58,421 nt of DNA from Bacteroidota bacterium (GTDB lineage Bacteria; Bacteroidota; Bacteroidia; NS11-12g; UBA955). A model generated the notes under the pieces. It was not told the origin of the DNA, searched no databases, and saw only the letters and a list, made by a program, of their open reading frames with translations. This document shows positions 18,742-28,094 of this stretch, one piece after another (the stretch's first letter is position 1; the number at the start of each line of letters is the position of its first letter). Made by a program: the position numbers and the translations under genes. The DNA lies in the NCBI GenBank assembly GCA_018333525.1, contig JAGXTF010000014.1, positions 1-58,421 on the forward strand, read 5' to 3'.

Positions 18742-19791
18742 TTATCTGGTTTGCAAAACTCCTTCCAGGGCGCCGGATTTCGACTTTAAAAATGGGTTTT
18801 GCTTATAGATGTTTTCAATAATCTCGACCACTTTAAGGCCTTCCATGGCGTTGGTTGTTGGCATTCCCCCCTGGGTAATGGCATCTACCACATTATCGAA
18901 AATATAATTGTGGTTGGCTGCACTGCCTTTATAGGGTCCGTAGTCATTGGCCGGATTTGCAGGAGGCAGTTGGGGCATCGTATAATTCTTTATATGGCAA
19001 TATTCCACCTCATTCATATACTGTCCGCCAATCTTTATAGTACCATTTTCTGCAATTACAGTAAGGCTGCTTTCGAAATTGGTATCCCAAACTCCTGTGG
19101 AATAATTGATACAACCCAAACCTCCGTTGACAAATCTGAAATTCACGGTACCGCTGTCTTCAAATTCTGTTAAACCGGAGTGATTGAAATCCGCAAATGT
19201 TGCTTTGATATCGCTCACATCTCCGAATAGCCAGTACATGATATCAATAAAGTGGCTGAATTGTGTGAACAGGGTTCCTCCATCCAGTTTTTGAGAGCCT
19301 TTCCAACCTCCTTTTTTGTAATAGCGATCGTCGCGGTTCCAATAACAATTCACCTGCACCATAAAAATCTTACCTAAAATACCCTGATCTATGATTGATT
19401 TAATCCATTCACTAGGCGGTGAATATCTGTTTTGCATGACACAAAAAACCATTTTGTGTACCGTCATGGCTTTGTGAATGACATTTTCACATTCCGCCCG
19501 CGATAAACCCATGGGTTTTTCAATTACCACATGTTTTTTGGCTTCCAATCCTGCAAGTGCATGGCTGGCATGGAGTCCGTTAGGCGTTGCCACACAAAGC
19601 ACATCAAATTCGGGTCCGGCAAGTAAAGACTCCAGATTGGAATAAAATGGTACCTGGTATTTTTCAATATCCAACAACTCCTTTGCGCGAGAATCTGCAA
19701 TGCCCACCAATTGCGCATCGGCATTTCTCTCAATCATTTCCGCATGCCTTTTACCAATGTGGCCTGCGCCTATAACTCCAAATCGAACCAT
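18742..19791 (-). CDS. Gfo/Idh/MocA family NAD(P)-dependent oxidoreductase
   Basis: 349 residues. The Rossmann fold starts at once (FGVIGAGHIGKRH, GxGxxG), with the EKP motif in VIEKPMG near 94 and the C-terminal GFO_IDH_MocA alpha/beta domain after about residue 125. Such enzymes oxidise or reduce sugar or inositol groups; the substrate is unknown. It follows the ABC transporter gene by 2 nt on the same strand, which suggests a joint role in surface-glycan or nucleotide-sugar metabolism (inference). Confidence 0.9.
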   Translation of the reverse strand: MVRFGVIGAGHIGKRHAEMIERNADAQLVGIADSRAKELLDIEKYQVPFYSNLESLLAGPEFDVLCVATPNGLHASHALAGLEAKKHVVIEKPMGLSRAECENVIHKAMTVHKMVFCVMQNRYSPPSEWIKSIIDQGILGKIFMVQVNCYWNRDDRYYKKGGWKGSQKLDGGTLFTQFSHFIDIMYWLFGDVSDIKATFADFNHSGLTEFEDSGTVNFRFVNGGLGCINYSTGVWDTNFESSLTVIAENGTIKIGGQYMNEVEYCHIKNYTMPQLPPANPANDYGPYKGSAANHNYIFDNVVDAITQGGMPTTNAMEGLKVVEIIENIYKQNPFLKSKSGALEGVLQTR

Positions 19792-19793
19792 AT

Positions 19794-21518
19794 TTATGCT
19801 TGTAATGTCAGTGTTTTATTTTCCAGTTTGTAAACCGAGGTGCAAATTTCGAATATTCTTTCTCTATGAGCAATGATTACCAGCGTTTTCCCTGATTTTT
19901 TCAAAATCTCCAGGGTTTCCATCACTTCTTTTTCTGCAATTGCATCCAAAGCGCTGGTTGGTTCATCCATCAAAATTACAGAAGCATTGCGGTACAATTC
20001 ACGTGCGAGAACCAGCCTTTGTTTTTGTCCTTCACTCAACAGAGCACCGCTTTCTCCAACCTTTAGCTGTAAAATATCTTTGATTCCCGTTACCTGAAAA
20101 GCAGCCTGTTGCAGGCAATCTATCACCTTCTTTTTATCAACTTCGTCCGCTGAAATACCTAATGCCACATTTTCTAAAACGGTTGCATTGAGTAAAAAAG
20201 GTTCCTGACCCATGTATGAAAATAATTGATTCACATTTAGAGATTCATCCAATTGTACACCATCAATTAATATTTCACCCTTATTTGCCTGAAAAAACCC
20301 CAATAATAATTTTGCGAGTGTGGTTTTGCCAGACCCTGACGGGCCGCTGATTCCAATGCAATCACCCTTGAGAATAGTGAGATTTAAATTTTGAAATACT
20401 TCCTGATTTGTATTGTACGAAAAATCTAAATTTTGAATTTCTATTTTATCAGAAAAATTTTGAATGGATTTTGTTTTGCCATTTTTGTTTTTTGCAATCG
20501 GTATTAATTTCTGAATGGTATAACCATTTAGTTTTAAATGCATCATCGACTGCAGCAATCTATTGGCTGCCGGGATTAAACGAAAAATGGCAATGGCAAA
20601 TAATGCCGCAATTACACGTACATTTCCCAGATTATCTCCTGAAAAAAAGTAACCATAAATCACCAGAAAAATAATTCCCAATAAGGCTACTATTTCATTT
20701 ATTCTTGCCGGAACCAATTGGTAACTTAGAGATTTAATACCACTTACCACATATCCTGAATAGTGTTTTAAAAAGCGTTTTTTGAAAAATTCTTCCACGC
20801 CATGGGCGCGAATATCCGTAAATCCGGAAATTCCCAGATTGAGATCATTCAACGCTGTTTCGCGGTGTTTGCTACCTTCTTCTCCCAAACGTGTAATTTT
20901 ATTTCTGGTATATCTGTTTACCAAAAAAAATGCAGTACCTAACAGGCCAACAATTAAAAAAAACAGAGCGGGTTTATAAACGGTGAAAACAAGTACTAAC
21001 ATCACCACAACTGCAGTTTCACTCACCAGATTGATAAAAGGAATATACACTCCGGATACAAAATAATAAGGGGTAAACATCACGGTGTCGTTAAAGCCCA
21101 AACCGTCTGATGCAACTTTTCCATAACTGTTATGTTTGAATGCGTAATCAAAACTGGAAGAAGAAAGATGCTGCGTAATTTGGATGGCGGTTCTGCGTAT
21201 ATAGCGGTATAGCCATATTGCGGCAATGCTTTTTATGAGAAAAAATACCAGAATAAATGCAATGAGAATTTTTAAAAAAAATGCCTCTGTCTGAAAATGA
21301 AAATAATGAAAAATAGCTTGCAATTTCCTGCTTTTTTCTAAAAAGCTGTGATCAATTGCCAGCATTAATACTGGAATCATGGATCCCAATCCAATGATGT
21401 CTGCAAATGCTACCAGGGTGGAGTAAAAATAAATAAGCCAGGTTTTGACCTTTTGTCCCGGGGTAAGCAGGATTCCAAAACTTCTGAAAGCTTGTTGTAT
21501 AATTACGCGGGAGTACAA
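19794..21518 (-). CDS. ABC exporter, fused permease and ATPase
   Basis: About 574 residues from TTG 21518 (or TTG 21527); no ATG exists in frame after the divergent tdh start, so the start is uncertain. A type I exporter membrane domain with six hydrophobic segments is followed by an ATPase domain with Walker A GPSGSGKTT, signature LSEGQ (variant of LSGGQ) and Walker B VILMDEPTSALD. It resembles lipid-linked oligosaccharide or polysaccharide flippases (PglK-like), but the substrate is not shown. It is divergent from tdh across about 88 bp and tightly followed by the oxidoreductase gene. Confidence 0.85.
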   Translation of the reverse strand: MYSRVIIQQAFRSFGILLTPGQKVKTWLIYFYSTLVAFADIIGLGSMIPVLMLAIDHSFLEKSRKLQAIFHYFHFQTEAFFLKILIAFILVFFLIKSIAAIWLYRYIRRTAIQITQHLSSSSFDYAFKHNSYGKVASDGLGFNDTVMFTPYYFVSGVYIPFINLVSETAVVVMLVLVFTVYKPALFFLIVGLLGTAFFLVNRYTRNKITRLGEEGSKHRETALNDLNLGISGFTDIRAHGVEEFFKKRFLKHYSGYVVSGIKSLSYQLVPARINEIVALLGIIFLVIYGYFFSGDNLGNVRVIAALFAIAIFRLIPAANRLLQSMMHLKLNGYTIQKLIPIAKNKNGKTKSIQNFSDKIEIQNLDFSYNTNQEVFQNLNLTILKGDCIGISGPSGSGKTTLAKLLLGFFQANKGEILIDGVQLDESLNVNQLFSYMGQEPFLLNATVLENVALGISADEVDKKKVIDCLQQAAFQVTGIKDILQLKVGESGALLSEGQKQRLVLARELYRNASVILMDEPTSALDAIAEKEVMETLEILKKSGKTLVIIAHRERIFEICTSVYKLENKTLTLQA

Positions 21519-21606
21519 GGAGGGCAAATTTAAGCGGAACGGCTTGGCAAATATAGATGAAATGGATTTTGATAATTGGTGCTGAAAACAAACCTTTGCA
21601 TCCCGA

Positions 21607-22572
21607 ATGAATGGTGAAAATATTCTGGTTATAGGCGCCTGCGGACAGTTGGGTACCGAATTGGTGGAAGCATTAAGAGCAATATATGGGGATTCACATG
21701 TGATAGCCTCCGATCTTAAAAAAAGCGATAATCCTGTTTTTGAGGCCGGTCCTTTTGAAGTGATGGACATCCTGGATAAGTCGCGTCTGGAAGAATTGCT
21801 CCAACAATACAAACCGGCACAGGTTTATCACCTGGCAGCATTGTTAAGTGCAACTGCAGAGAAGGTTCCGGATTTTGCCTGGAAACTGAATATGGAAGGA
21901 TTGTTTCATTTGCTGGATGCAGCCCGGGATATGGGGATAGTGAAAAAGGTTTATTGGCCAAGCAGCATAGCTGCTTTTGGACCAAACACTCCAAGAATAA
22001 ATACGCCACAATATGGGGCTATGGATCCAACCACGGTATATGGAATTAGCAAACTCGCCGGGGAATTGTACGCCCAGTACTATTTTAACCGTTGGGGCGT
22101 AGATACAAGAAGTTTGAGGTATCCGGGATTAATTGGTTATAAAAGTGCACCTGGTGGAGGGACTACGGATTATGCAGTTGCGATTTACCACGATGCATTG
22201 GAAACCGGACATCACCATTGTTTTTTGAAGGAAGGTACGGTTCTGCCAATGTTATATATGCCGGATGCTTTGAAAGCCACTTTGGATATTATGCATGCCC
22301 CGGCGGAAAAAGTCAAAATACGCACCAGTTATAATTTGGCCGGAATGAGTTTTGGACCGGAAGAGATTACGGCAGCCATTCAGAAATATATACCGCATTT
22401 CACATCATCCTATGAGCCGGATTATCGCCAGGCGATTGCGGATTCATGGCCTGCTGTTATCGATGATTCCCGCGCCCGCGAAGACTGGGGCTGGAAACCG
22501 GATTTTGATCTGGATAAAATGACAGTGGATATGCTGGACAATTTGAAAAAAATGAAAGGGCAGACCAAGTAA
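21607..22572 (+). CDS. tdh: L-threonine 3-dehydrogenase, SDR (epimerase-like) type
   Basis: 321 residues. An extended short-chain dehydrogenase: nucleotide-binding GACGQLG near 11-17, catalytic YGISK near 145, and the PGGGTTDYAVAIYH segment typical of the SDR-type threonine dehydrogenases, distinct from zinc-dependent Tdh. It oxidises threonine to 2-amino-3-ketobutyrate with NAD+. The partner enzyme Kbl is encoded 26 kb away at 48271. A -7-like AACCTTTG ends 8-9 nt before the ATG. A palindrome follows the stop. Confidence 0.9.
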   Translation: MNGENILVIGACGQLGTELVEALRAIYGDSHVIASDLKKSDNPVFEAGPFEVMDILDKSRLEELLQQYKPAQVYHLAALLSATAEKVPDFAWKLNMEGLFHLLDAARDMGIVKKVYWPSSIAAFGPNTPRINTPQYGAMDPTTVYGISKLAGELYAQYYFNRWGVDTRSLRYPGLIGYKSAPGGGTTDYAVAIYHDALETGHHHCFLKEGTVLPMLYMPDALKATLDIMHAPAEKVKIRTSYNLAGMSFGPEEITAAIQKYIPHFTSSYEPDYRQAIADSWPAVIDDSRAREDWGWKPDFDLDKMTVDMLDNLKKMKGQTK

Positions 22573-22582
22573 CACTGTCTAA

Positions 22583-22600
22583 GGCTTCCATATGGAAGCC
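22583..22600. repeat. 18-bp perfect palindrome (REP-like), 3' side of RAYT
   Basis: GGCTTCCATATGGAAGCC is a perfect inverted repeat 10 nt after tdh. It shares the GCTTCC/GGAAGC arms with the two palindromes on the other side of the transposase gene. It lacks a T tract, so it is not an obvious terminator. Confidence 0.75.
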
Positions 22601-22672
22601 ATTATTAAAGTTGAATTTTAACGAGGCATCGAGTCGGGTTGCTTCTGAAAATACTCTTAGATGCTTAAGAGA

Positions 22673-23221
22673 CTATCTTGATTTTTTGCGCAATTTCTCT
22701 TCATAAACCATTGGATTTTTCTGGATATAATTTCGGATTCTCTTTAATTCTGCAAAATTCCGAATGACATAATCGTAATAATCCGGATGCCATATTTTGT
22801 TTCCGGGAGATTCCGCAATTTCATTTATCCTTCTTGTTACCGAAGCTTTAAATTGCCCTATAGCATTGCCTAAAGTTTTGCTTTGTCCTGCAAAAGGACT
22901 GAAATGATTCAGATCTTTAGTGAACTTAAAAGTTCTTTTGCTTCCAAGTTCATCATGAAGAATTACTATGGCATGAAAGTGCTCTGGCATTATCTGAAAA
23001 ACATCAAGCTCTATGTAAGGTCGCATGGATGCTGTTTTAAGCCATTCAGATTCTACAATTTCACCGAAAACACTTTTGTAAAAAACCTTGTCCTTTACTT
23101 CTCCAAAAATGCAACGTCTTCTGTATGTGTTGATGGTAATGAAAAAAGCCCCTTGTGTATATGCAAAGCCTTTAAGTCTCAAACTGCCATTGTGAAACAT
23201 GCTGCAATATAAGCCATGCAT
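22673..23221 (-). CDS. REP-associated tyrosine transposase (RAYT), Y1/IS200-like
   Basis: 182 residues from ATG 23221 (ATG 23200 is also possible; a start at 23257 would run through a palindrome). The HUH metal motif is in EHFHAIVIL and the catalytic tyrosine in RNYIQKNP. The segment GQFKASVTRRIN and the WHPDYYDYVIRN block are typical of RAYTs. These enzymes nick and rejoin single-stranded DNA at REP hairpins and are usually single-copy and domesticated. Palindromes with a shared core lie on both sides, which supports that reading. Confidence 0.88.
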   Translation of the reverse strand: MHGLYCSMFHNGSLRLKGFAYTQGAFFITINTYRRRCIFGEVKDKVFYKSVFGEIVESEWLKTASMRPYIELDVFQIMPEHFHAIVILHDELGSKRTFKFTKDLNHFSPFAGQSKTLGNAIGQFKASVTRRINEIAESPGNKIWHPDYYDYVIRNFAELKRIRNYIQKNPMVYEEKLRKKSR

Positions 23222-23241
23222 GCGCTTCCTGCAGGAAGCGC
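23222..23241. repeat. 20-bp perfect palindrome (REP-like), 5' side of RAYT
   Basis: GCGCTTCCTGCAGGAAGCGC, perfect over 20 nt, touching the RAYT start codon. It shares the 16-nt core GCTTCCTGCAGGAAGC with the palindrome at 23294. A smaller hairpin, TTAGCAC-TTTT-GTGCTAA (23251-23268), lies between them. Confidence 0.85.
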
Positions 23242-23293
23242 CCTCACTTTTTAGCACTTTTGTGCTAAGTAAAGTAAGTTGGTCCGGACTGAA

Positions 23294-23317
23294 AAGAGCT
23301 TCCTGCAGGAAGCTCTT
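23294..23317. repeat. 24-bp perfect palindrome (REP-like)
   Basis: A perfect inverted repeat with 12-bp arms around the core GCTTCCTGCAGGAAGC and outer AAGA/TCTT. It lies 18 nt beyond the miaB stop codon, so it may also end or stabilise the miaB message. Confidence 0.85.
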
Positions 23318-23335
23318 ACATGGTGCGTAACTGTT

Positions 23336-24754
23336 TTAAAGACTGGCTAGGCCCAATGGCTTGCCTTTAACTGTAGTTGTGCTTGCACTTTCTACGAGTA
23401 CCCGCACCAGATCTCCTTCATGGTAGTTTTCTTTTGGGAAAACACAAACTGTATTTTCATCGGTGCGTCCTTTCCATTCCATAGCGCTGCGCTTGCTTTC
23501 ACATTCTACAAGAACCACTACTTCGGCGCCGATAAGTCTTTCGTTTTTCTCTTTACTTATTCGATTTTGTAATGCAATAATTTCTGCCAAACGACGACCT
23601 TTTATACTTTCTTCCACATCGTCGGATAGCTTTTTGGCAGCGGGAGTTCCCGGTCTTTCGCTGTATTTGTACATATACGAAAATTCAAAATCCGACCATT
23701 CCATCAAGCTCAGGGTTTGCTGGTGGTCTTCTTCGGTTTCCGTGCAAAATCCGCTTATAATGTCGCAGCTGATACCGCAATTTGGGATGATATTGCGGAT
23801 CATCTTGATTTTATCCATGTACCATTCCCGGGAATAATTCCGGTTCATCAGATACAGAATTCTGGTGCTGCCACTTTGGGCAGGCAGATGGATATAATTG
23901 CAAATATTTTTATACTTCGCCATGGTTTGAACCACGCGTTCATCAATATCTTTGGGATGACTGGTACTGTAGCGAATACGCATTCCGGGGACTGCAAGGG
24001 CGGTCATTTCCAAAAGATCTGCAAAATGCACAGCATTTTCAATTTCGGATTCAGTTAAACTCTTAAAATCTTTTTTTGCCCCTCCGCCAAACCACAAATA
24101 ACTATCTACATTTTGGCCTAAAAGCGTAATTTCTTTATAACCTGCATTTGCCAAATCTTTTGCTTCGCGAATGATACTCTGGGGATCCCGGCTTCTTTCC
24201 CTGCCCCTTGTAAATGGTACAACACAAAAACTGCACATATTATCACAACCGCGCATGATGCTGATAAATGCAGTAATCCCATTCGAGTTTAATCGCACAG
24301 GACTTAAATCTCCATAAGTTTCTTCCCTGCTCAACAGCACATTAATTGCCCTGCCACCATCATCTACTTCAGCCACCAGCTTGGGTAATTCGCGATAACT
24401 ATCCGGTCCTGCAACTACATCTACCAGTTTTTCTTCCTCCAGCAATTTATCTTTGAGTCTTTCGGCCATACAGCCCAAAACCCCAATGATGAGGTCGCGG
24501 TTTTTCTTTTTATTGCTGCGTAAATGTTTGAGACGTTCGCGAATGCGCTGTTCTGCATTGTCGCGAATGGCGCAGGTGTTGAGGAAAATTACATCTGCAT
24601 CAAACTCATCACTGGTGCTGGTGAAACCATGTTCGCTCATAATAGAAGCGATGATTTCACTGTCAGAAAAATTCATGGCGCAACCATAACTTTCTATGTA
24701 AAGTTTGCGTCCGGTTTGAACTTCCTGTGCAATTTCCAGTTCAGAATTTTCCAT
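23336..24754 (-). CDS. miaB: tRNA-2-methylthio-N6-dimethylallyladenosine synthase
   Basis: 472 residues from ATG 24754. An upstream in-frame TTG (24769) is part of the -7 box and cannot be the start. The N-terminal methylthiotransferase domain has YGCAMN and later cluster cysteines; the radical SAM motif is [10 protein letters not shown] (CxxxCxxC), followed by GRERSR; a TRAM domain ends the protein. It adds a methylthio group to i6A37 of tRNAs using two iron-sulfur clusters. Confidence 0.95.
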   Translation of the reverse strand: MENSELEIAQEVQTGRKLYIESYGCAMNFSDSEIIASIMSEHGFTSTSDEFDADVIFLNTCAIRDNAEQRIRERLKHLRSNKKKNRDLIIGVLGCMAERLKDKLLEEEKLVDVVAGPDSYRELPKLVAEVDDGGRAINVLLSREETYGDLSPVRLNSNGITAFISIMRGCDNMCSFCVVPFTRGRERSRDPQSIIREAKDLANAGYKEITLLGQNVDSYLWFGGGAKKDFKSLTESEIENAVHFADLLEMTALAVPGMRIRYSTSHPKDIDERVVQTMAKYKNICNYIHLPAQSGSTRILYLMNRNYSREWYMDKIKMIRNIIPNCGISCDIISGFCTETEEDHQQTLSLMEWSDFEFSYMYKYSERPGTPAAKKLSDDVEESIKGRRLAEIIALQNRISKEKNERLIGAEVVVLVECESKRSAMEWKGRTDENTVCVFPKENYHEGDLVRVLVESASTTTVKGKPLGLASL

Positions 24755-24766
24755 GAATTTGGGCTG

Positions 24767-24774
24767 CAAATATA
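24767..24774 (-). promoter_or_regulatory. -7 promoter element for miaB
   Basis: TATATTTG on the minus strand, an exact consensus match, ends 12 nt before ATG 24754. This box decides the start: the TTG inside it at 24769 would otherwise extend the protein by five residues. Confidence 0.6.
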
Positions 24775-24857
24775 ACCCAATAAAGGCTTATGAGGGGTAC
24801 ATCAGGCCAATCCCTGTATGGCGTACCATTTTTAATTTGTAACATTGCAACCGTATC

Positions 24858-26528
24858 ATGAAATACAGGATTCTGATTATCGCCCTCCTGATTGCAATCC
24901 CTGCCCTTGCTCAAAATTCAGAGGATAAAGGACAATTCAGTGGCAACCTTCTGCTCACGTATCAAAAATACCTGCGCGATGAAAAAATTGGTGCCATTAC
25001 CAAAGTGTACAATGAAAACAGCTCCAGTGTGGATGCCTGGCTTTTTATGAATTATCGCATAAAAGGTTATGATTTTACAGTGCGATATGACGGATTTTTT
25101 AATTCACCACTGTTAAATCCCCAGGGTAGTTATACCGATCATGGAATTGGATATTGGCAGGCCCATAAAAAATTGGATAATTTGGATATCACGGTGGGTT
25201 CATTTTATGACCAGTTAGGAAGCGGAATTTTATTTCGCGCCTATGAACAAAGACAAATCGGAATTGATTACGCTTTGCAAGGGGTGAGATTGATTTACAA
25301 CCTTACTCCAAACATTCGACTTAAGGCATTTGGCGGCAATCAAAAAGGAAGTTTGGAAAATCGTTTTGGTTATTCGAAACAAGTAATTACCGGTGGAAAT
25401 GCAGATGGAATTTTTGATTTAGGTGAAAATGGGAAATTTGGAAATATCAATGTAGGGGGCAGTGTTTTAAATCGCTCGATAGACAAGGCAACCATGGATA
25501 TTATGGTAGCCGAAATCAACAGTTATCCGGTTGCAGATCGTTTTGAACCATATTACAATACCTACGGATTTAACGGATATTTTACTTATACCATTGGCAA
25601 TCTGGCCTGGAATGCGGAATACAATTACAAAACAAAAGAAGCAATTAAAGGATTAAATAACCGCCTGCAACTGCACGACGGAAAGGTAATTTATTCTTCT
25701 TTAAGCTGGGGAAAAAGCGGAATAAATCTCGGAAAACAAAAAGCATCCATTGGCTTAAATGTGCAGGCAAGACATATAGAGAATTTTCAATTAAAAGTAA
25801 CTCCAAATGAAACTTTATTAAGTGGTTTGCTCAGCTATATGCCTTCGTTAACGCGCCAAAATTCTTATCGCCTGATGGCCAGATATAATGCGCCGGCGCA
25901 AGATTTGGGTGAAGACGGTATACAGGGAGAAATGGATTTGAAGCCTAGAAAAGGAACCCAAATCACCTTAAATGCGAGTTATGTACGCTCTTTGAAATCC
26001 AATGGCATTAACAATAAAGCGCAATTGTTATTTCGCGAATTTTATGGTGAAGTCATTCAAAATATCGGTAAAAAAGCCAAATTAAAATTGGGAATGCAAA
26101 GCATCATTTACAACCAGCGGGTATATGAACAAGAACCCGAATATGAGGATGTTCACACGCTCACTCCATTTGGAGAAATTCTCATCAAACTGCCCAAACA
26201 CCGCAGTTTTCGCTGGGAAGTGCAATACCTGCATACCGATAAAGACCAGGGTTCTTTTGCAAATACCATGATAGAAATTTACCTCACTCCAAAATTTAAT
26301 ATTTCTGTGGGAGACATGGTAAATATTCAACCACACCGCTATGAGAATATGGTAATTGCCGATCAGATTTTGCATTATCCAACTTTTTTTACCAGCTATT
26401 TGGCCGGAAATTCTATGTTCACTCTGGCATATGTAAAACAACAACAAGGTGTGAATTGCAGTGGCGGTATTTGCCGCGTAGAGCCGGCGTTTTCAGGAGT
26501 TAGGTTTACTTGTAGTTCTAATTTCTGA
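24858..26528 (+). CDS. DUF6029 family outer-membrane-like protein
   Basis: 556 residues with a signal peptide cut near 18 (IPALAQ). The remainder shows alternating hydrophobic patterning and aromatic-rich strands typical of an outer-membrane beta-barrel. The block TVGSFYDQLGSGILFRAYEQ (with RQIGID after it, about 113-139) matches the conserved region of Bacteroidota DUF6029 proteins. Function is unknown; members are single-copy envelope proteins. It is divergent from miaB over about 100 bp and is followed by a REP-like element. Confidence 0.8.
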   Translation: MKYRILIIALLIAIPALAQNSEDKGQFSGNLLLTYQKYLRDEKIGAITKVYNENSSSVDAWLFMNYRIKGYDFTVRYDGFFNSPLLNPQGSYTDHGIGYWQAHKKLDNLDITVGSFYDQLGSGILFRAYEQRQIGIDYALQGVRLIYNLTPNIRLKAFGGNQKGSLENRFGYSKQVITGGNADGIFDLGENGKFGNINVGGSVLNRSIDKATMDIMVAEINSYPVADRFEPYYNTYGFNGYFTYTIGNLAWNAEYNYKTKEAIKGLNNRLQLHDGKVIYSSLSWGKSGINLGKQKASIGLNVQARHIENFQLKVTPNETLLSGLLSYMPSLTRQNSYRLMARYNAPAQDLGEDGIQGEMDLKPRKGTQITLNASYVRSLKSNGINNKAQLLFREFYGEVIQNIGKKAKLKLGMQSIIYNQRVYEQEPEYEDVHTLTPFGEILIKLPKHRSFRWEVQYLHTDKDQGSFANTMIEIYLTPKFNISVGDMVNIQPHRYENMVIADQILHYPTFFTSYLAGNSMFTLAYVKQQQGVNCSGGICRVEPAFSGVRFTCSSNF

Positions 26529-26557
26529 ACGGTTGATTTCAGAGAAATTTGAAGGGC

Positions 26558-26592
26558 TAGCTTGAAGCTAAAGTCCACGACTAAAGTGGTGG
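26558..26592. repeat. REP-like double hairpin
   Basis: Two adjacent inverted repeats in the spacer after the DUF6029 gene: TAGCTTGAAGCTA (26558-26570) and CCACGACT-AA-AGTGGTGG (26575-26592, one G-G mismatch). CTAAAGT occurs twice. The sequence is unrelated to the GCTTCC family around the RAYT gene, so it belongs to a second repeat family. Confidence 0.5.
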
Positions 26593-26625
26593 GTAATGAA
26601 TAGCAAACTCAGGATGTTTTAAACT

Positions 26626-27111
26626 CTATTTTCTTATAATGATACCTTCGAAAACGTTTAATAATTTGCCTTCTGAAACGGCTGTTTTAGTGCTAGCTCG
26701 ATAGCATTTACAATGCAATTCCCGTATGCGTTTCCCTTTAAGCGCGAAATTGCTAAATTCTCTGCTATACCGGTACTTTTCAGATACAACTCTAATTTTC
26801 TGCATTCGATCAGGAAAAAGAACGGACATTTCAGAAAATGAATCCAAAGGATCCATCCATATCAAACTTATGGTGTTTAAATTAATTGAATCTGTATTTG
26901 TTTTGAACCCGTAAATGGTAAAGTACTTATCGAATACGTCATTTGCCACCAATGTGGAATCGAAGGATTTGTAATCAATTTTTATTTCAACACTGTGTTC
27001 ATTTTCGTCAAAACACTCACAAATCCAAAGTATGTGACAAGATGAAAATATTGATGTAAGAAGAACAATTAAAATGATGGCTTTTATGGGAAAAACCATT
27101 TTAAAGTTCAT
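26626..27111 (-). CDS. putative lipoprotein of unknown function
   Basis: 161 residues. The N-terminus has a hydrophobic segment ending in a lipobox-like SIFSSC (C24), pointing to a lipid-anchored envelope protein. The rest is charged and soluble. I do not recognise a family. It lies 18 nt downstream of the PspC-domain gene on the same strand. Confidence 0.7.
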   Translation of the reverse strand: MNFKMVFPIKAIILIVLLTSIFSSCHILWICECFDENEHSVEIKIDYKSFDSTLVANDVFDKYFTIYGFKTNTDSINLNTISLIWMDPLDSFSEMSVLFPDRMQKIRVVSEKYRYSREFSNFALKGKRIRELHCKCYRASTKTAVSEGKLLNVFEGIIIRK

Positions 27112-27129
27112 ACAGGAAATGTCGGAAAT

Positions 27130-27348
27130 TTATAAATCCCAAACGCTGGTTCGTTTTTCCACCATATATTTTTTCATATTGAGCCAAAAGGCCACTATCA
27201 AATAAAACAATACCGGTGAACCCAGAGTCAGGCAGGATGTATAGATGAAATACGTGCGAATGCGTCGGGTAGAAATCCCCATTTTATCTCCCAAATAGCT
27301 GCACACACCAAAGGCGGATTTTTCTATGGTATATTTTATCCAGGACAT
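27130..27348 (-). CDS. PspC domain-containing small membrane protein
   Basis: 72 residues. The PspC pattern is clear: GVCSYLGDKMGISTRRIRTY, then a hydrophobic segment and FWLNMKKY. PspC proteins sit in the inner membrane and sense or buffer envelope stress; the short Bacteroidota forms are poorly studied. Its neighbours (trmN6 upstream, a lipoprotein downstream) are on the same strand. Confidence 0.88.
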   Translation of the reverse strand: MSWIKYTIEKSAFGVCSYLGDKMGISTRRIRTYFIYTSCLTLGSPVLFYLIVAFWLNMKKYMVEKRTSVWDL

Positions 27349-27386
27349 TTCACGAAATTATTTAAAAACAGTGCAATATGCAAGTA

Positions 27387-28091
27387 TCAGATATGCAGAT
27401 AAAAATCGTGAAGCAATTTTTGGGCTGCAGGGCTCAGGAATCCCTGTGATTCGTAGGTAACGAACTCCTCTTTAGCCTCTGTTTTTTGCTCTCTGCCTAC
27501 TTTTAGTGCCACCAGATGTTCCGGTTTCTTATCCGATGGATGGATACGGATGGAACGTTCCACATGCAAACCATAATCCCTCAGGTTATCCCGAAACATA
27601 TTTTCATGGATTACAGGCATTAAAATCCAAGCTATTCCAATTGGTGTAAGATGTTTATCGAGCAATCGCGGCAGGGATTGGTAATTCAACTCAGCCGTAT
27701 GTCTTGCAGTATTGTTTTTTTCATTTTCTGATGGCAGCTGGTCCTGAAAAAAAGGCGGATTGCAGATAATGCCGTCAAATGGTTCCACGAATTCGATATC
27801 CAATGCATCATCGTGTTTTAGATTTAATCTGTCCAGCCATGGACTTAAAGAAAAATTCTTTTGCGCATCATAAAAACTCCCTTTGTCTTTTTCAACACCG
27901 GTAATTTTCATTGTTGGGTAACGTTGCGCGAGCATCAGGCTGAGCAAACCCGTGCCTGCGCCTATATCCAAAACGGTTGTGCATCCGGAGAAATCGGCAA
28001 GGGATCCAAAAAGACAGGCATCTGTAGTAACGGGCATTGCAGCGCGACCCTGATGCACCATAAATTGTTTGAATTGAAAGAATTTGTGCAT
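27387..28091 (-). CDS. trmN6: tRNA1(Val) A37 N6-methyltransferase
   Basis: 234 residues. A Rossmann methyltransferase with SAM motif LDIGAGTGLLSLML near 40-53 and the N6-adenine motif NPPFF near 110-114. The opening FQFKQFMVHQGRAAMPVTTD is typical of YfiC/TrmN6. It methylates A37 of tRNA1-Val in E. coli; the role here is inferred by family. It starts 3 nt after the ABC ATPase stop, so the two are probably co-transcribed. Confidence 0.88.
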   Translation of the reverse strand: MHKFFQFKQFMVHQGRAAMPVTTDACLFGSLADFSGCTTVLDIGAGTGLLSLMLAQRYPTMKITGVEKDKGSFYDAQKNFSLSPWLDRLNLKHDDALDIEFVEPFDGIICNPPFFQDQLPSENEKNNTARHTAELNYQSLPRLLDKHLTPIGIAWILMPVIHENMFRDNLRDYGLHVERSIRIHPSDKKPEHLVALKVGREQKTEAKEEFVTYESQGFLSPAAQKLLHDFYLHI

Positions 28092-28094
28092 GCT

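Noticed and set aside
21518-21812. N-terminal extension of the ABC exporter to ATG 21812
   Set aside because: The extension would overlap the divergent tdh start by about 200 bp and reads unlike an exporter N-terminus; family-like sequence begins near 21500.
22583-22600. Intrinsic terminator of tdh
   Set aside because: The palindrome lacks a T tract and shares its arms with the palindromes around the RAYT gene, so a REP-like element explains it better.
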